Below, piece after piece: positions 42,194 through 51,413 of a stretch of 64,000 nucleotides of DNA (positions are counted from its first letter, which is position 1; every line of letters starts with the position of its first letter). This stretch comes from CAZMHJ01 sp046350635 (GTDB taxonomy: Bacteria > Patescibacteriota > Saccharimonadia > Saccharimonadales > CAIOMD01). Location: positions 103,889 through 167,888 of the forward strand of contig JAXLZY010000002.1 of the NCBI GenBank assembly GCA_046350635.1, read 5' to 3'. The position numbers and the translations under genes were made by a program. Under the pieces are notes generated by a model. That model was not told where the DNA came from and did no database searches. It saw only the letters and a list, made by a program, of their open reading frames with translations.

Positions 42194-43273
42194 ATGAATA
42201 AAAAATTTAAACTCTATTTTATCGTTGGGCTTTCAGGCATTATGGTTGCGCTTTGGTTTGCAATTTATATAACAGGTACCCAGGGTCAGCAAATTAATTA
42301 TTGGTGGCAACTCTTCATGGGTCTTACGGCGCTTACCTATGGTATTTTTGGCATATTTACGGCCAAAAAATGGAATTGGCTTAAAAGCGGTGTTGGTAGA
42401 GGCGTGTTTTTCTTGTCACTAGGACTCATTATGTGGGGTATTGGCCAATTGGGCTGGACATACTTTTTATTTGTGGAGCCTGATGTCGAAGCACCTCAAT
42501 CTCATCTACTCGACTTTATTGATATTAGTGCTATACCGTTGTGGTTTGCGGGTATCGTTACTTTGTCTAAGGCAACAGGAGCAAAATACGGCCTTAAAAA
42601 GCTAAGTGGTAAATTGCTCGTCGTGCTTGTTTCTCTTATCATGATACTTCTTTCTTGGTATTTCTTAGTTGAAGTAGCTCGTGGAGGAGCGGCGTACTTT
42701 GACCAGTCGTTCGGTAAACAGTTCTTTGATTTAGGCTATTCTATAGGTGATGCAATCTTACTCACAACTGCGATAGTAATTTTTGCTTTGTCGTGGAAAT
42801 TGCTCGGTGGGCGCTTTAGGTTACCGATTATTACAATCTTAGTATCCTTTGCATTCTTATATCTTGCTGATTTTTGGTTTTCGTATCGTGATGGTCAGGG
42901 TGTCTACTTTAATGGTGACCCCGTCGATCTACTATTCTTCTTAATGATTACGACAATGGGCCTTGGTATCACCATGCTTGACCCAAATAGGGTTCGTTCT
43001 AAGGCCGCCCCTGCCAAAGTCAGTACTGTTGCTGAAACGCCTACGCCTGTCGAATCAAATATCGAAGCCCAATCACAGCCAGAAAACACCCAAGAAGAGG
43101 CTACGACCACCGAGTCGTCTACCGATACTGTGTCTGTAGCATCAGAAGACGCTAAGCCAGTAGAATCAACACAAACCCCAGAAACGGCTACGCCAGAATT
43201 TCTAAAAGTTAATCCGGTTGCGCCATACGCACACCCACACGACAACAGCGAACAAACAAAGGAAGAATCATAA
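42194..43273 (+). CDS. multi-pass membrane sensor-like protein
   Basis: 359 aa: about eight helices in residues 8-265 and a Thr/Glu/Pro-rich cytoplasmic tail (AETPTPVESNIEAQSQPEN). The membrane part has the look of sensor modules found at the N-terminus of some histidine kinases, here as a separate protein. The stop TAA (43271-43273) shares its last base with the ATG of the next gene, and a histidine kinase follows, so the three genes probably form one sensing unit. No kinase residues are present in this protein. Confidence 0.6.
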   Translation: MNKKFKLYFIVGLSGIMVALWFAIYITGTQGQQINYWWQLFMGLTALTYGIFGIFTAKKWNWLKSGVGRGVFFLSLGLIMWGIGQLGWTYFLFVEPDVEAPQSHLLDFIDISAIPLWFAGIVTLSKATGAKYGLKKLSGKLLVVLVSLIMILLSWYFLVEVARGGAAYFDQSFGKQFFDLGYSIGDAILLTTAIVIFALSWKLLGGRFRLPIITILVSFAFLYLADFWFSYRDGQGVYFNGDPVDLLFFLMITTMGLGITMLDPNRVRSKAAPAKVSTVAETPTPVESNIEAQSQPENTQEEATTTESSTDTVSVASEDAKPVESTQTPETATPEFLKVNPVAPYAHPHDNSEQTKEES

Positions 43274-43611
43274 TGGACCAATCTACACCAGCAGCGACTA
43301 CCCAACCAACCGCGCAGCAACCTGCCGAAAATATTTATACTGAAATTTGTGGGCAAATCATAAAAGAACAAAGTCGAATTATTGGCGTTACATTAGCACT
43401 CGAACAAGCATCACATGTTGAGGGCCTAACTGTCGATTCTTCTACGTACCACTGCACCATAACCGGCAATGGTAGCATGGTAATCAATGATCTTATCGAA
43501 CAATACCGTGACTTTTTTGGACACGCCGCAGTTGAAGTTTGTCGTGAAGCCGCATCGCGTTACCTCGCCAATCTCCCAGCCGAAGAAACACCAAGCTTAC
43601 TAAAGTCTTAG
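43273..43611 (+). CDS. hypothetical protein in sensor/kinase unit
   Basis: 112 aa, soluble, with a low-complexity start (MDQSTPAATTQPTAQQPAEN) and a helical body (ICGQIIKEQSRIIGVTLALEQASHVEGL ... LIEQYRDFFGHAAVEVCREAA). No family recognised. It overlaps the membrane sensor gene by 1 nt and lies 27 nt before the kinase frame. An adaptor between the two is plausible but only from position. Confidence 0.55.
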   Translation: MDQSTPAATTQPTAQQPAENIYTEICGQIIKEQSRIIGVTLALEQASHVEGLTVDSSTYHCTITGNGSMVINDLIEQYRDFFGHAAVEVCREAASRYLANLPAEETPSLLKS

Positions 43612-43638
43612 TCGGAAGACGCGAGGGGGGCAGCGTTT

Positions 43639-45132
43639 TTGAAAACCGCATCACCACTACCAAACGCAGCTGATGCGAATAATGATGCAGTGACAGCATC
43701 TACCTTAAAGGCAGATTTTGAACGTATAGCTCGCCAAATGTACACGCAAAACCTGGCATTGGTTCAAACCAATAAGATATCAATTTTGCGCGCAATTGAT
43801 TTATTAATTTTAGAGTCTTCTCGTAACCTACCTGGCTAGCTTCTGAAATCTCACAAACAGTTATCGATCAATCACCCTACCCGATCGGCTATTATAAATG
43901 AGCTTGCATAGATAATTTCTTCACTTTCAAGGTTCTGCCGTCAGTATGCTTCAAGCCAAAAACAGCCCGACGCAACTATGGAGGAACGTATGAAGCAATT
44001 CCATATGCCAATAGATGGCCAATGGGTATCGAGCAAATCGCGCAATTTGATAATCGATATTAATGATAAAGTAGCAAAACATAGAGCTCTTTAGCGTCGA
44101 AAACCAAAATGATAATGAAGCTTTTGGCGGGACCAATTTAATCTAAAATCGTTGTACCTTACAAAACTTAAAGCGCGAAAGTGGTTTAACGGTTACCAAT
44201 GATAGTTGGACTCGAAGAACCAATGCCAATGATTGATGACATTGAGCTTATCGAACGTGTCAGTGGACCGACTGGTATTGCCATAGATAACCGGCTTTTG
44301 TACGAAGAAAACGTCCGTATCGTGAGCAGTTACAACAAACAAATGATAGACTCAGAAATCGATGCCGCGAAAGACGAATTCATCAGTATGGCGTCACATC
44401 GCTCCGCACACCACTCGCAGCATGAAGGGTTATGTTAGCATGGTGCTTGATGGTGACATGGGTGATCTTAATGACTCACAAAAAAGCATGCTCCAGCAAG
44501 CCTATGACAGTTCACAGCGTATGGTCTATCTTATTTCTGATCTACTTAATGTGTCTCGCCTGCGCACTGGTAAATTTATAATTCAAAACAAGGTCACTGA
44601 CTTAGTGCAGGTTGTAAACGACGAGCTTCGCCAATTAAGCACTGCAGCAACAGCACGAAAGGTTCACTTTACATTTAATAAGCCAGATAACTTCCCCAAG
44701 GTCGTGTTAGATGAAATGAAGGTGCGACAGGTTATCATGAACTTTCTTGATAATGCACTTTACTATTCACCCGATGGTGGCGAAGTTATCGTAGAGCTCG
44801 CCGCAGATGATAAGACAATCCGTTATATGGTTACCGATCATGGCTTAGGCGTTCCAAAAGAAGAACAAAAGTATTTGTTTACAAAATTTTATCGCGCCCA
44901 AAATGCCCGTAAAATCCGACCAGACGGTACCGGACTTGGGCTATATATGGCCCGCAAGGTCATTGCAGCACAAGGGGGCGCAATTATCTTTAAGAGCACC
45001 GAGGGCGAAGGTAGTACGTTTGGCTTCTCATTCCCTCTCGAAAACATATCTACCGATAAAAATGCGCCTCAGCCAAAACCAAAAGAAACTACCGATGATT
45101 CACAGCAGCTAAAGGTAGATCATTCACATTAG
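43639..45132 (+). pseudogene. histidine kinase (GAF-HisKA-HATPase), frameshifted in its first half
   Basis: An SD-like GAGGGG precedes TTG 43639. The intact start (LKADFERIARQMYTQNLALVQTNK ... SILRAIDLLIL) is followed by about 360 nt with several frame jumps (43840-44198), then a GAF-like end (SGPTGIAIDNRLLYEENV). The H-box region reads ASH in one frame and RTPL in another, broken by two missing bases near 44400. The rest is intact: N-box NFLDNALYYSP, G1 DHGLGVP, F-box LFTKFYRAQNAR, G2 GTGLGLYMARKV. No response regulator is adjacent. Loss of single bases in an otherwise well-kept kinase suggests sequence error. Its end overlaps the convergent idi gene. Confidence 0.8.
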
Positions 45133-45637
45133 GCATATGGGCAATCTGGTCTTTAAGCCAGTACGAGTATTTATTCGGTTCTTCATTTACATGCGCAAGT
45201 AACCACTTCCAGTCTACCCACTGATATCGGTCAACTTCTTGCGGATTTGGTTTGATTTCGCCTTCATAGACTGCGGTAAAAACGGGGCAAATTTCATTCT
45301 CTATAACGCCATTAAACGGTGGCGTTTTATATTGGTAGTCTATGATTTTTTTAATATTCGTAAGCCCACTAATTCCAAGCTCGTAAGCACCGCGCCTTTT
45401 AATTGCTTCTTCATAAGATTCGCCAGGCGCTGGGTGCCCACAAAAACTATTTGTTAGCACTCCTGGCCAAACTTTCTTAATAGCGGCACGCTTTGTTAGC
45501 AAAAATTGCCCCTCTTTATTAAATACATAGCACGAAAACGCAAGATGGAGTGGTGTGTGGTCGTGATGTGATTCTAGCTTTGGTGCTACACCAACGTGCT
45601 CGCCAAGCTCATTTACGAGAATAATTTGTTCTTCCAC
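45089..45637 (-). CDS. idi: isopentenyl-diphosphate delta-isomerase, type 1
   Basis: 182-aa NUDIX-fold enzyme converting IPP to DMAPP. LHLAFSCYVFNKEGQFLLTKRA, GVLTNSFCGHPAPGESYEEAIKRR (active-site Cys in NSFCGHP), and ENEICPVFTA (active-site Glu region) are all present, as is the final W. GTG start (45635-45637), TATAGT (45645-45650, minus) 7 nt away, hence probably leaderless. It overlaps the kinase gene's end by 44 nt in the opposite direction. Confidence 0.93.
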   Translation of the reverse strand: MEEQIILVNELGEHVGVAPKLESHHDHTPLHLAFSCYVFNKEGQFLLTKRAAIKKVWPGVLTNSFCGHPAPGESYEEAIKRRGAYELGISGLTNIKKIIDYQYKTPPFNGVIENEICPVFTAVYEGEIKPNPQEVDRYQWVDWKWLLAHVNEEPNKYSYWLKDQIAHMPNVNDLPLAAVNHR

Positions 45638-45687
45638 ATGGCTAACTATATATGAGTTGTACTTACGAACCTATATAATGATTCATT

Positions 45688-45987
45688 ATGTCTACCACAG
45701 CGCTTACAGCAGGTACCGTACACACTATGCCAAAAGATTGGCAACAAGCACTTATAGATAATAAGCTCGATACATTTTGGGAAGATTTAACGCCCTTAGC
45801 GCGCAATGAGTGGATCTGCTGGATTGATTCTGCAAAAAAAGAAGAGACGCGCGCTAAACGCATTACTGTGGGCATATCTAAAATGAAATCCGGAGAGCGC
45901 CGCCCATGTTGTTGGATAGGTTGTATTCATCGCACCGACAAAGAAATTAGCCCATCCGTAAAAGCAATTCTGGCGAGAAGTAAGTAA
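45688..45987 (+). CDS. YdeI/OmdA-like protein
   Basis: 99 aa matching the C-terminal YdeI/OmpD-associated type: MPKDWQQALIDNKLDTFWEDLTPLARNEWICWIDSAKKEETRAKRI, then KMKSGERRPCCW. The biochemical role of this family is not settled; it is linked to peptide or bacteriocin tolerance in some bacteria. TATAAT (45674-45679) lies 8 nt before ATG, again leaderless-like. Confidence 0.8.
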   Translation: MSTTALTAGTVHTMPKDWQQALIDNKLDTFWEDLTPLARNEWICWIDSAKKEETRAKRITVGISKMKSGERRPCCWIGCIHRTDKEISPSVKAILARSK

Positions 45988-46006
45988 ATATAAGAAGGAA
46001 TCTATT

Positions 46007-46270
46007 ATGGCTCGACAATGTCAAAGCTGCGGTATGCCACTTCAAACCAAAAAAGCAGGAGACTGCCGCGGTACAGAAAAAGATGGTTCGAAAAGTGAAA
46101 AATGGTGCATGCTGTGCTATAAAGATGGCGCGTTCATCGGACCAGATTGTACATTAGATGACATGAAGAAGATTGTAGATGATGCACTTATACAAAACGG
46201 CAGTAACAAGTTAATGCGCTGGATGGCTCAAAAGCAATTACCCCGCTTAGAGCGTTGGCGCAATAATTAG
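46007..46270 (+). CDS. zinc-ribbon protein (Zn_ribbon_2 type)
   Basis: 87 aa with RQCQSCGMPLQTK at the start and WCMLCYKDGAFIGPDCTLDDM, the Cys pattern of the putative zinc-ribbon family often fused to or near transcription regulators. An AAGAAGGA SD stands before ATG. It follows the YdeI-like gene after 19 nt and overlaps the convergent VOC gene by 4 nt. Confidence 0.82.
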   Translation: MARQCQSCGMPLQTKKAGDCRGTEKDGSKSEKWCMLCYKDGAFIGPDCTLDDMKKIVDDALIQNGSNKLMRWMAQKQLPRLERWRNN

Positions 46271-46725
46271 TATTCGCTTATTACAATCTTTTTTTGCTGC
46301 ATAAGTGTCGAGAATGCGTTTGGCTCGGACATGAGCTCGCCCATATTTGCGGGTATAATTTGCCAGCTTAATCCGTACTTATCCTTACACCACCCACACT
46401 GTTCTGATTCTGGCACGATTGACAGCCTATCCCAGTAATAATCTATTTCTTCTTGATCCTTACACGATACCGAAAACGATATTGCTTCTGTGAACGAAAA
46501 TTCTGGGCCAGCGTTAATTGCCACATAAGGTTGCCCGCTCAGTTCAAACTCAACCGTCAATACTTTGCCAGCTAGATCTTTCTGGAAATCAGCAAGCCCC
46601 TCATCGGCACTACCTGGGTAATATTCTGTGCTGACAATTTTACTGTCTGGAAATACCGAAACATAAAAATCGACAGCTTCTTTTGCGTTGCCATTAAACC
46701 ATAAGTTAGGCGTAATTTTTTGCAT
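46267..46725 (-). CDS. VOC-family (PhnB-like) protein
   Basis: 152 aa of the PhnB/3-demethylubiquinone methyltransferase-like glyoxalase fold: ITPNLWFNGNAKEAVDFYVSVFPDSKIVSTEYYP, then VEFELSGQPYVAINAGPEFSFTEAISFSVSC, and CGWCKDKYGLSWQIIPANM. Substrate unknown. Isolated single gene with a clear upstream terminator of the tRNA remnant (46741-46770). Confidence 0.88.
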   Translation of the reverse strand: MQKITPNLWFNGNAKEAVDFYVSVFPDSKIVSTEYYPGSADEGLADFQKDLAGKVLTVEFELSGQPYVAINAGPEFSFTEAISFSVSCKDQEEIDYYWDRLSIVPESEQCGWCKDKYGLSWQIIPANMGELMSEPNAFSTLMQQKKIVISEY

Positions 46726-46740
46726 CTTTTAAGTATAACA

Positions 46741-46770
46741 AAACAAAAACACTTAGCTTTCGCTAAGTGT
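46741..46770 (-). terminator. terminator downstream of tRNA remnant
   Basis: A perfect 9-bp stem ACACTTAGC/GCTAAGTGT with loop of four; on minus it is followed by TTTTGTTT. It lies 7 nt beyond the CCA of the tRNA-like remnant. Confidence 0.8.
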
Positions 46771-46777
46771 CTATGCT

Positions 46778-46830
46778 TGGCTCCGGCAACCAGATTCGAA
46801 CCAAGTGATTCTACCACCTGATTTTAGGCT
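46778..46830 (-). pseudogene. tRNA remnant (3' part), class II-like
   Basis: On minus: an anticodon-stem-like CCT..AGG with AAAATC, a long variable arm GTG-GTAGAAT-CAC, T-loop TTCGAAT, then TGCCGGA-G-CCA. The T-stem does not pair (CTTGG/CTGGT) and no matching 5' half is found upstream. Discriminator G and the variable arm suggest Ser, but identity is uncertain. A degraded gene or one with missing bases are both possible. Confidence 0.45.
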
Positions 46831-46905
46831 CGCTTTACTTTAGCTTACATCTGTTAATTTGTGTAGTGTTACCAAAAATAATAGATAAGCGTTATATTTA
46901 TAAGT

Positions 46906-48372
46906 ATGGAATCATTACAATTACCAATAATTATCGTAATTTTACATTTAATAAATCTCTTTTGTTTAATACTGCTCATTAGGAGTGGTATACAAATTCT
47001 GTTCGATCATCCAAAGCTTTACTGGACTGATGATACCAAAGATGACAATCACTGGTTGCGGTTTGGTAAGAAGATTATGCCGAAAGATAAACTTTGGACT
47101 TCTCTTGATGAGGCCGAAGACCCAGGAAGGGTAGCTCTGCCAGGTGGCAACCACAATTTAGGATCTGCGCGACATTGGCACTTTACAATAGCTATCATCT
47201 GGGTAGTAACGGGTCTAATTTACATGGGTTTTTTGCTCTTTAGTGGTCAATGGCAACGTTTGATACCTACGGATTTCGGTGTGTTTTCTCGTGCCATAGA
47301 TACGATGTACCAATACCTAACACTAAATATACCGGCAGAGGGTGCAACCTATAACGCCTTACAGCAGCTTACATACGCAGGGGTTGTATTCATATTGGCT
47401 CCACTAGCTATTATCACGGGGCTAGCATTATCACCTGCATTGGTAGCAAAATACCCTGGATTTCTTAAACTGTTTGGTGGCCGTCGTCAGGTCGCTAGAA
47501 GCTTACATTTTATTGCGATGGTCTTGTTTTCATTGTTTATACTTGTTCACATCACGATGGCGCTTGGTTTTCACTTTTATGACAGTGTGAAACGCATTAC
47601 ACTTGGCAATACTGATGTAGATTTTGCTCTTGCTCTTACGATCTTTTTGATGGCTTTTATTCTATTAGTTGCCTTTAACATTTGGGCTTCATTTTTTACA
47701 CTTGGCGATCAAGTACGATTACGACGTATTCTTACGAAGTTTTATACGCCTGTCGTTCGACTGTTATTTGGCGGAATGAACTCTAATCAGAATTACACAA
47801 AAAAAGACATTTCACCATTCTTTAGAGTCAATGGCTATCCCCCAAAGTCAGAAGAATATGAAAAACTCAAAGCCAATGATTTCAAAGATTGGAAATTAAA
47901 TGTTTACGGACTAGTCGACAATCCCATCGAAATGTCACTTCAAGATATTAAAGATCTGCGGAAACAAGAACAAATTACAAAACATAACTGCATACAAGGT
48001 TGGACTGCGGTCGCTGAATGGGGCGGTTTGCCTATGAGTGATGTTATGGAGCTTTGTAGGCCGAAGAAGGATGCAAAGTACGTGCTATTTCATTGTTATG
48101 ATATCGATGACAAAGGTCAGGCATATTATTCAGGCCTACGTGTCGGCGATATGTATGATAAACAAACAATACTTGCGTATGAAATGAATGGTAAAACACT
48201 ACCTATAGAATACGGTGCGCCACTTCGGTTACGTTGTGAAAAGAAATACGGCTATAAAATGGCAAAATATATTAAGTCTATTGAATTTGTCGAAAGTTTT
48301 GAAAAAGTTGGCCAAGGGCGTGGTGGCTACCGCGAAGATACCGTGTTCTTTGATTGGGAAGCATCGATATAG
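46906..48372 (+). CDS. molybdopterin-dependent oxidoreductase fused to cytochrome b-type membrane domain
   Basis: 488 aa. Residues 1-290 hold about six helices with His in helix positions (SARHWHFTIAIIWVV; ARSLHFIAMVLFSLFILVHI), consistent with a haem-b cytochrome of the b561/FdnI kind. Residues 310-488 are a sulfite oxidase-type Mo domain: LNVYGLVDNPIEMSLQDIK, Mo-ligand Cys in HNCIQGWTAVAEWGG, and YGAPLRLRCEKKYGYKMAKYIKSIEF. The layout suggests a quinone-linked reductase or oxidase like MsrPQ or sulfite dehydrogenase in one chain. No twin-arginine signal is seen. It needs molybdenum cofactor, which is unusual for this lineage. narK follows after 4 nt. Confidence 0.85.
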   Translation: MESLQLPIIIVILHLINLFCLILLIRSGIQILFDHPKLYWTDDTKDDNHWLRFGKKIMPKDKLWTSLDEAEDPGRVALPGGNHNLGSARHWHFTIAIIWVVTGLIYMGFLLFSGQWQRLIPTDFGVFSRAIDTMYQYLTLNIPAEGATYNALQQLTYAGVVFILAPLAIITGLALSPALVAKYPGFLKLFGGRRQVARSLHFIAMVLFSLFILVHITMALGFHFYDSVKRITLGNTDVDFALALTIFLMAFILLVAFNIWASFFTLGDQVRLRRILTKFYTPVVRLLFGGMNSNQNYTKKDISPFFRVNGYPPKSEEYEKLKANDFKDWKLNVYGLVDNPIEMSLQDIKDLRKQEQITKHNCIQGWTAVAEWGGLPMSDVMELCRPKKDAKYVLFHCYDIDDKGQAYYSGLRVGDMYDKQTILAYEMNGKTLPIEYGAPLRLRCEKKYGYKMAKYIKSIEFVESFEKVGQGRGGYREDTVFFDWEASI

Positions 48373-48376
48373 TGAT

Positions 48377-49576
48377 ATGCCAAAAACAAAAAAAATAAAG
48401 TCAGTTCAAGGTGCATATTTTGCACTTTGTATAGCAACATTAGCTCTTATTATAAATTTTTGGGCTTGGTCGCTTCTAAGTCCCCTTGGAGCAAAGCTTG
48501 CCAGCGAGCTTACATTAACACCCGTAATGCTCTCATTACTGCTTGCCGTGCCAGTTATCGTAGGGTCACTCGGTCGCATAGGCTTCGGCATGCTTACCGA
48601 TAAATTTGGTGGAAAAACTATGTTCGTAGTCATTAGTCTGCTTACGGCAATTCCTGTTTTTGCACTTACGTTTGCCGGAGATTATCGACAGTTTATACTG
48701 ACTGCAATATTTCTTGGATTCGGCGGCGCGGCATTTGTGGTCGGCATTCCGTTTATAAGCGCCTGGTTTCCTCCAGAGCGAAGAGGTTTTGTGCTTGGTA
48801 TCTATAGCATGGGTAATGCTGGTACGGCACTATCAGGATTCGCAACTCCTAGACTTGCAGAGTCTTTTGGTCGCGATATCACATTTATGATTGTAGCTAG
48901 TTTGTTAATAATTATGGCGATGGTTTTTGTATTTTGGGGTAAAAATGCTCCAGGCTGGAAGCCAGCAAAAGGATCTTCGATCTCTCGGTTGATTGTAGCA
49001 TCGAAGCTACGGCTTACATGGGATTTATCATCTGTGTATGCAGTTACGTTCGGCGCTTTTGTCGCTTTCGGTGTTTACTTACCCGTTTTACTTAAAGTTT
49101 CTTACGGCTTGTCGCTTACTGACGCAGCGGCACGTGCGGCTGGGTTCGTACTACTTGCTACAATATCGCGTCCAGTTGGCGGGTGGTTAAGCGATAAAGT
49201 CGGCGCTAAACGTGTTGTGCAGACCGCTCTTTGTATTATTATTCCCCTTGCGATATTTGTTGCGTTTCAACCAACCCTTGAGCCACAGACTACCGTTGCG
49301 TACCTCACATTAGCATTCGTACTTGGCTGTGCTAATGGAGCTGTATTTGCAATGGTCGGTAAGCTTGCAAAGCCTGAAGTCATGGGTAGCGTTACCGGTA
49401 TTGTAGGTGCGGCTGGTGGCTTTGGTGGATTCTTGCCACCACTACTTTTAGGTTTTACATACCAACGTATGCATTCCTACTCCTTGGCGCTCGTACTATT
49501 AGCAGTAGCTGCATTCATCGCGCTTATTTACATTCATCGACGATTCAAAGATAAAAGTTTATATGCCATGGTCTAA
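48377..49576 (+). CDS. NarK-type nitrate/nitrite MFS transporter
   Basis: 399 aa from ATG 48377 (the longer frame to 48215 lies within the previous gene and is rejected). About 12 helices. The NarK signatures GFGGAAFVVGIPFISAWFP and GANGAVFAMV-like (GCANGAVFAMVGKLAKPEVMGSVTGIVGAAGGFGGFLPPLLLG), with LGIYSMGNAGTALSGF, support nitrate/nitrite transport. It sits 4 nt after the molybdoenzyme gene, so a shared substrate or pathway is likely. Confidence 0.88.
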   Translation: MPKTKKIKSVQGAYFALCIATLALIINFWAWSLLSPLGAKLASELTLTPVMLSLLLAVPVIVGSLGRIGFGMLTDKFGGKTMFVVISLLTAIPVFALTFAGDYRQFILTAIFLGFGGAAFVVGIPFISAWFPPERRGFVLGIYSMGNAGTALSGFATPRLAESFGRDITFMIVASLLIIMAMVFVFWGKNAPGWKPAKGSSISRLIVASKLRLTWDLSSVYAVTFGAFVAFGVYLPVLLKVSYGLSLTDAAARAAGFVLLATISRPVGGWLSDKVGAKRVVQTALCIIIPLAIFVAFQPTLEPQTTVAYLTLAFVLGCANGAVFAMVGKLAKPEVMGSVTGIVGAAGGFGGFLPPLLLGFTYQRMHSYSLALVLLAVAAFIALIYIHRRFKDKSLYAMV

Positions 49577-49579
49577 CTT

Positions 49580-50293
49580 ATGGAGTTATTGCAGACAAGA
49601 CATTTAGTAATTGTTCGCCACGGCGAAAGCGAAGGTGATGTCAGGCGAAAGCTGGGCACACATGCACTTATTCACCCTAACGATGAAAAACAGACCGAGG
49701 CTGGCCATAGACAATCACAGATAACAGGACGTTGGATTGCAAAGTATATCATGCAGGTTTATGACTTTAAGAAATTTGATACATACATGACTTCACCACT
49801 TATTCGCACCAAACAGTCTGCAGAATCGTTAGGCTTTGGTGGAGATTGGATAAAAGAACCCAGACTCACTGAGAGAAATCGCGGTGATATTCAGGGACTA
49901 ACCAGGCAGCAACACAAGGAAAAGTTTCCAGATAGTTATCAATCGATGAAAGGCCATCCTTTCTACTGGGTTCCACCAGGTGGAGAATCTATCCTGGCTG
50001 TCTCGCACCGATTTGGAGAGTTAGTTGACGACCTCGCCAATACGAATAATGTACTAATTATGACCCACCGCGATGTTATATGGGCCGCACACGTGCCACT
50101 AGATAAACTAGCTCTCGACAAAATAGAAGATGTAAATACAGATTCTATACATAATGGTCAGGTTGTCCACTATACAAACATCAACCCTACTTCAGGAGTT
50201 GTCGAAGGCGCGGAACTTACATGGAAACGTTCTGTTGATCCATCATCCGACACTTCAGCAAACCAAGTCAATGACTGGGTTCAGATCGTTTAA
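49580..50293 (+). CDS. histidine phosphatase family protein
   Basis: 237 aa. The phosphoglycerate mutase/phosphatase core is clear: LVIVRHGESEGD (catalytic RHG), YMTSPLIRTKQSAESLG, LTERNRGDIQG and VLIMTHRDVIW (second His). Substrate not readable. It starts 4 nt after narK in the same transcript. Confidence 0.9.
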   Translation: MELLQTRHLVIVRHGESEGDVRRKLGTHALIHPNDEKQTEAGHRQSQITGRWIAKYIMQVYDFKKFDTYMTSPLIRTKQSAESLGFGGDWIKEPRLTERNRGDIQGLTRQQHKEKFPDSYQSMKGHPFYWVPPGGESILAVSHRFGELVDDLANTNNVLIMTHRDVIWAAHVPLDKLALDKIEDVNTDSIHNGQVVHYTNINPTSGVVEGAELTWKRSVDPSSDTSANQVNDWVQIV

Positions 50294-50517
50294 CTAAGCA
50301 CGTAGGTCTAGGAAACAGGTCTGGTTTTAAGGTGCTTGCTCCTTCAGGATGGGAGGGGCTGGGTTAGAACTAAATTACAGGGGTAAAATGAAAGAACCGC
50401 CATTTCTGACGGTTCCAACATCGTAGCTTGTAATTGCTATATATTCTTTCTTGGATGACCAAGGAGAGAAGTTGTTGTAGATCTAGGAACTAGGTCTGCG
50501 CTTTTCTCTGCTTGGTC
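50294..50517. other. non-coding stretch with hairpins and a degenerate repeat
   Basis: No gene seen. GTAGGTCTAGGAAACAGGTCTGG (first 20 nt from about 50302) recurs in altered form at about 50477 as GTAGATCTAGGAACTAGG, the latter nearly palindromic (AGATCTAGG/CTAGGTCT). A stem GAACCG/CGGTTC at 50394-50415, followed on minus by TTTCATTTT, may terminate the tRNA-Asn transcript. Confidence 0.4.
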
Positions 50518-50591
50518 TGGCTCGAGATCGGATTCGAACCAGCGACCCATTGGTTAACAGCCAATTGCTCTACCGCTGAGCTACTTCCCGA
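50518..50591 (-). tRNA. tRNA-Asn (GTT) with imperfect arms
   Basis: Anticodon arm ATTGG-CTGTTAA-CCAAT gives GTT (Asn); D-arm GCTC/GAGC; discriminator G and encoded CCA as in Asn tRNAs. The acceptor TCGGGAA/ATCTCGA pairs at 6 of 7 with one wobble. The T-stem 3' strand is short by about two bases (GCTGG versus CCG), and one extra base lies before the D-stem. The gene sits at the edge of the indel-rich region, so sequence error is more likely than loss. Confidence 0.65.
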
Positions 50592-50723
50592 ATATGTATC
50601 TTTGGTATACCCAAATTACGTCAGCTGATTATAGAGATAAACAGGCCGGGCGTCAACGGATAACAAGCCTCGTGCAAAAATTACGCATAACAGGTATCAT
50701 TAAGTCATAACAAGGGAGAAATA

Positions 50724-51399
50724 ATGAAAGAGGTGTTCTTTGCGCTGATTTCAGTGCTTCTAGGCGTTGCATTAACGTTTGGCGGTTACCGATTAGCGCG
50801 TATTATTATCCCGCTCTGGGGATTCTTTGCCGGGTTTATACTTGGCGCTTCGGGCACATCAGATGCTCTTAACAGTTCGTTTATAGGTACCACTTTAGGT
50901 ATAGTCGTTGGCTTTTTTGTAGGTCTTTTGTTTGCCCTACTTGCCTACTTCTTCTTTAGCCTGGCGGTCATCTTGTTTACGGCAAGTCTTGGTTATTGGC
51001 TCGGTACCAGCATTGTGCTGTTCTTTGGGTTTAACAAAGGCTTCATATCTGCAACTATAGGTATCGTCTTCAGGTATTGTGTTTGGATTGGTTGCCCTAT
51101 TCGGTAACTTCACTAAATACTATCTGATGATAGTAACCGCATTTGGTGGCGCAGTCGTGGCATTTGCAGTGTGCTTTGCTACTGTTTAATAAGATAGACC
51201 TAGATGCTTTCAACTACGCAGCTGCAAGCCAAGCGGTCAGTAGCTCTTGGTTCTTACAATCGCAGCACTCGTTGTGGGCGTAGTCGGATTAGCATTCCAG
51301 GTTCGCACAAACCAAGACTACGAGCTAGAGGCGTGGGGCGCCCTAAACGCACCTGCTGCACCTAAAAAAGTAGAGTCAAAAGTAGAAGATAAAGAATAG
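50724..51399 (+). pseudogene. DUF4203-like multi-pass membrane protein, frameshifted
   Basis: SD AAGGGAG precedes ATG 50724. The first frame (MKEVFFALISVLLGVALTFGG) has four helices up to about 51075. The sense continues as SGIVFGLVALFGNFTKYYLM, then KIDLDAFNYAAASQAVSSS, then TIAALVVGVVGLAFQVRTNQ and ends APKKVESKVEDKE at TAG 51397-51399. At least three frame jumps in an intact protein sense of about 224 aa. A strong terminator follows. Confidence 0.7.
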
Positions 51400-51413
51400 A
51401 ATATCTTAACATT

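Noticed and set aside
43840..44198. Separate small genes between the two histidine kinase parts
   Set aside because: Fragments in the three frames are best read as the broken GAF region of one kinase.
48215..48376. Extended N-terminus for the NarK-like protein
   Set aside because: It lies inside the molybdoenzyme gene in another frame; the transporter sequence begins at 48377.
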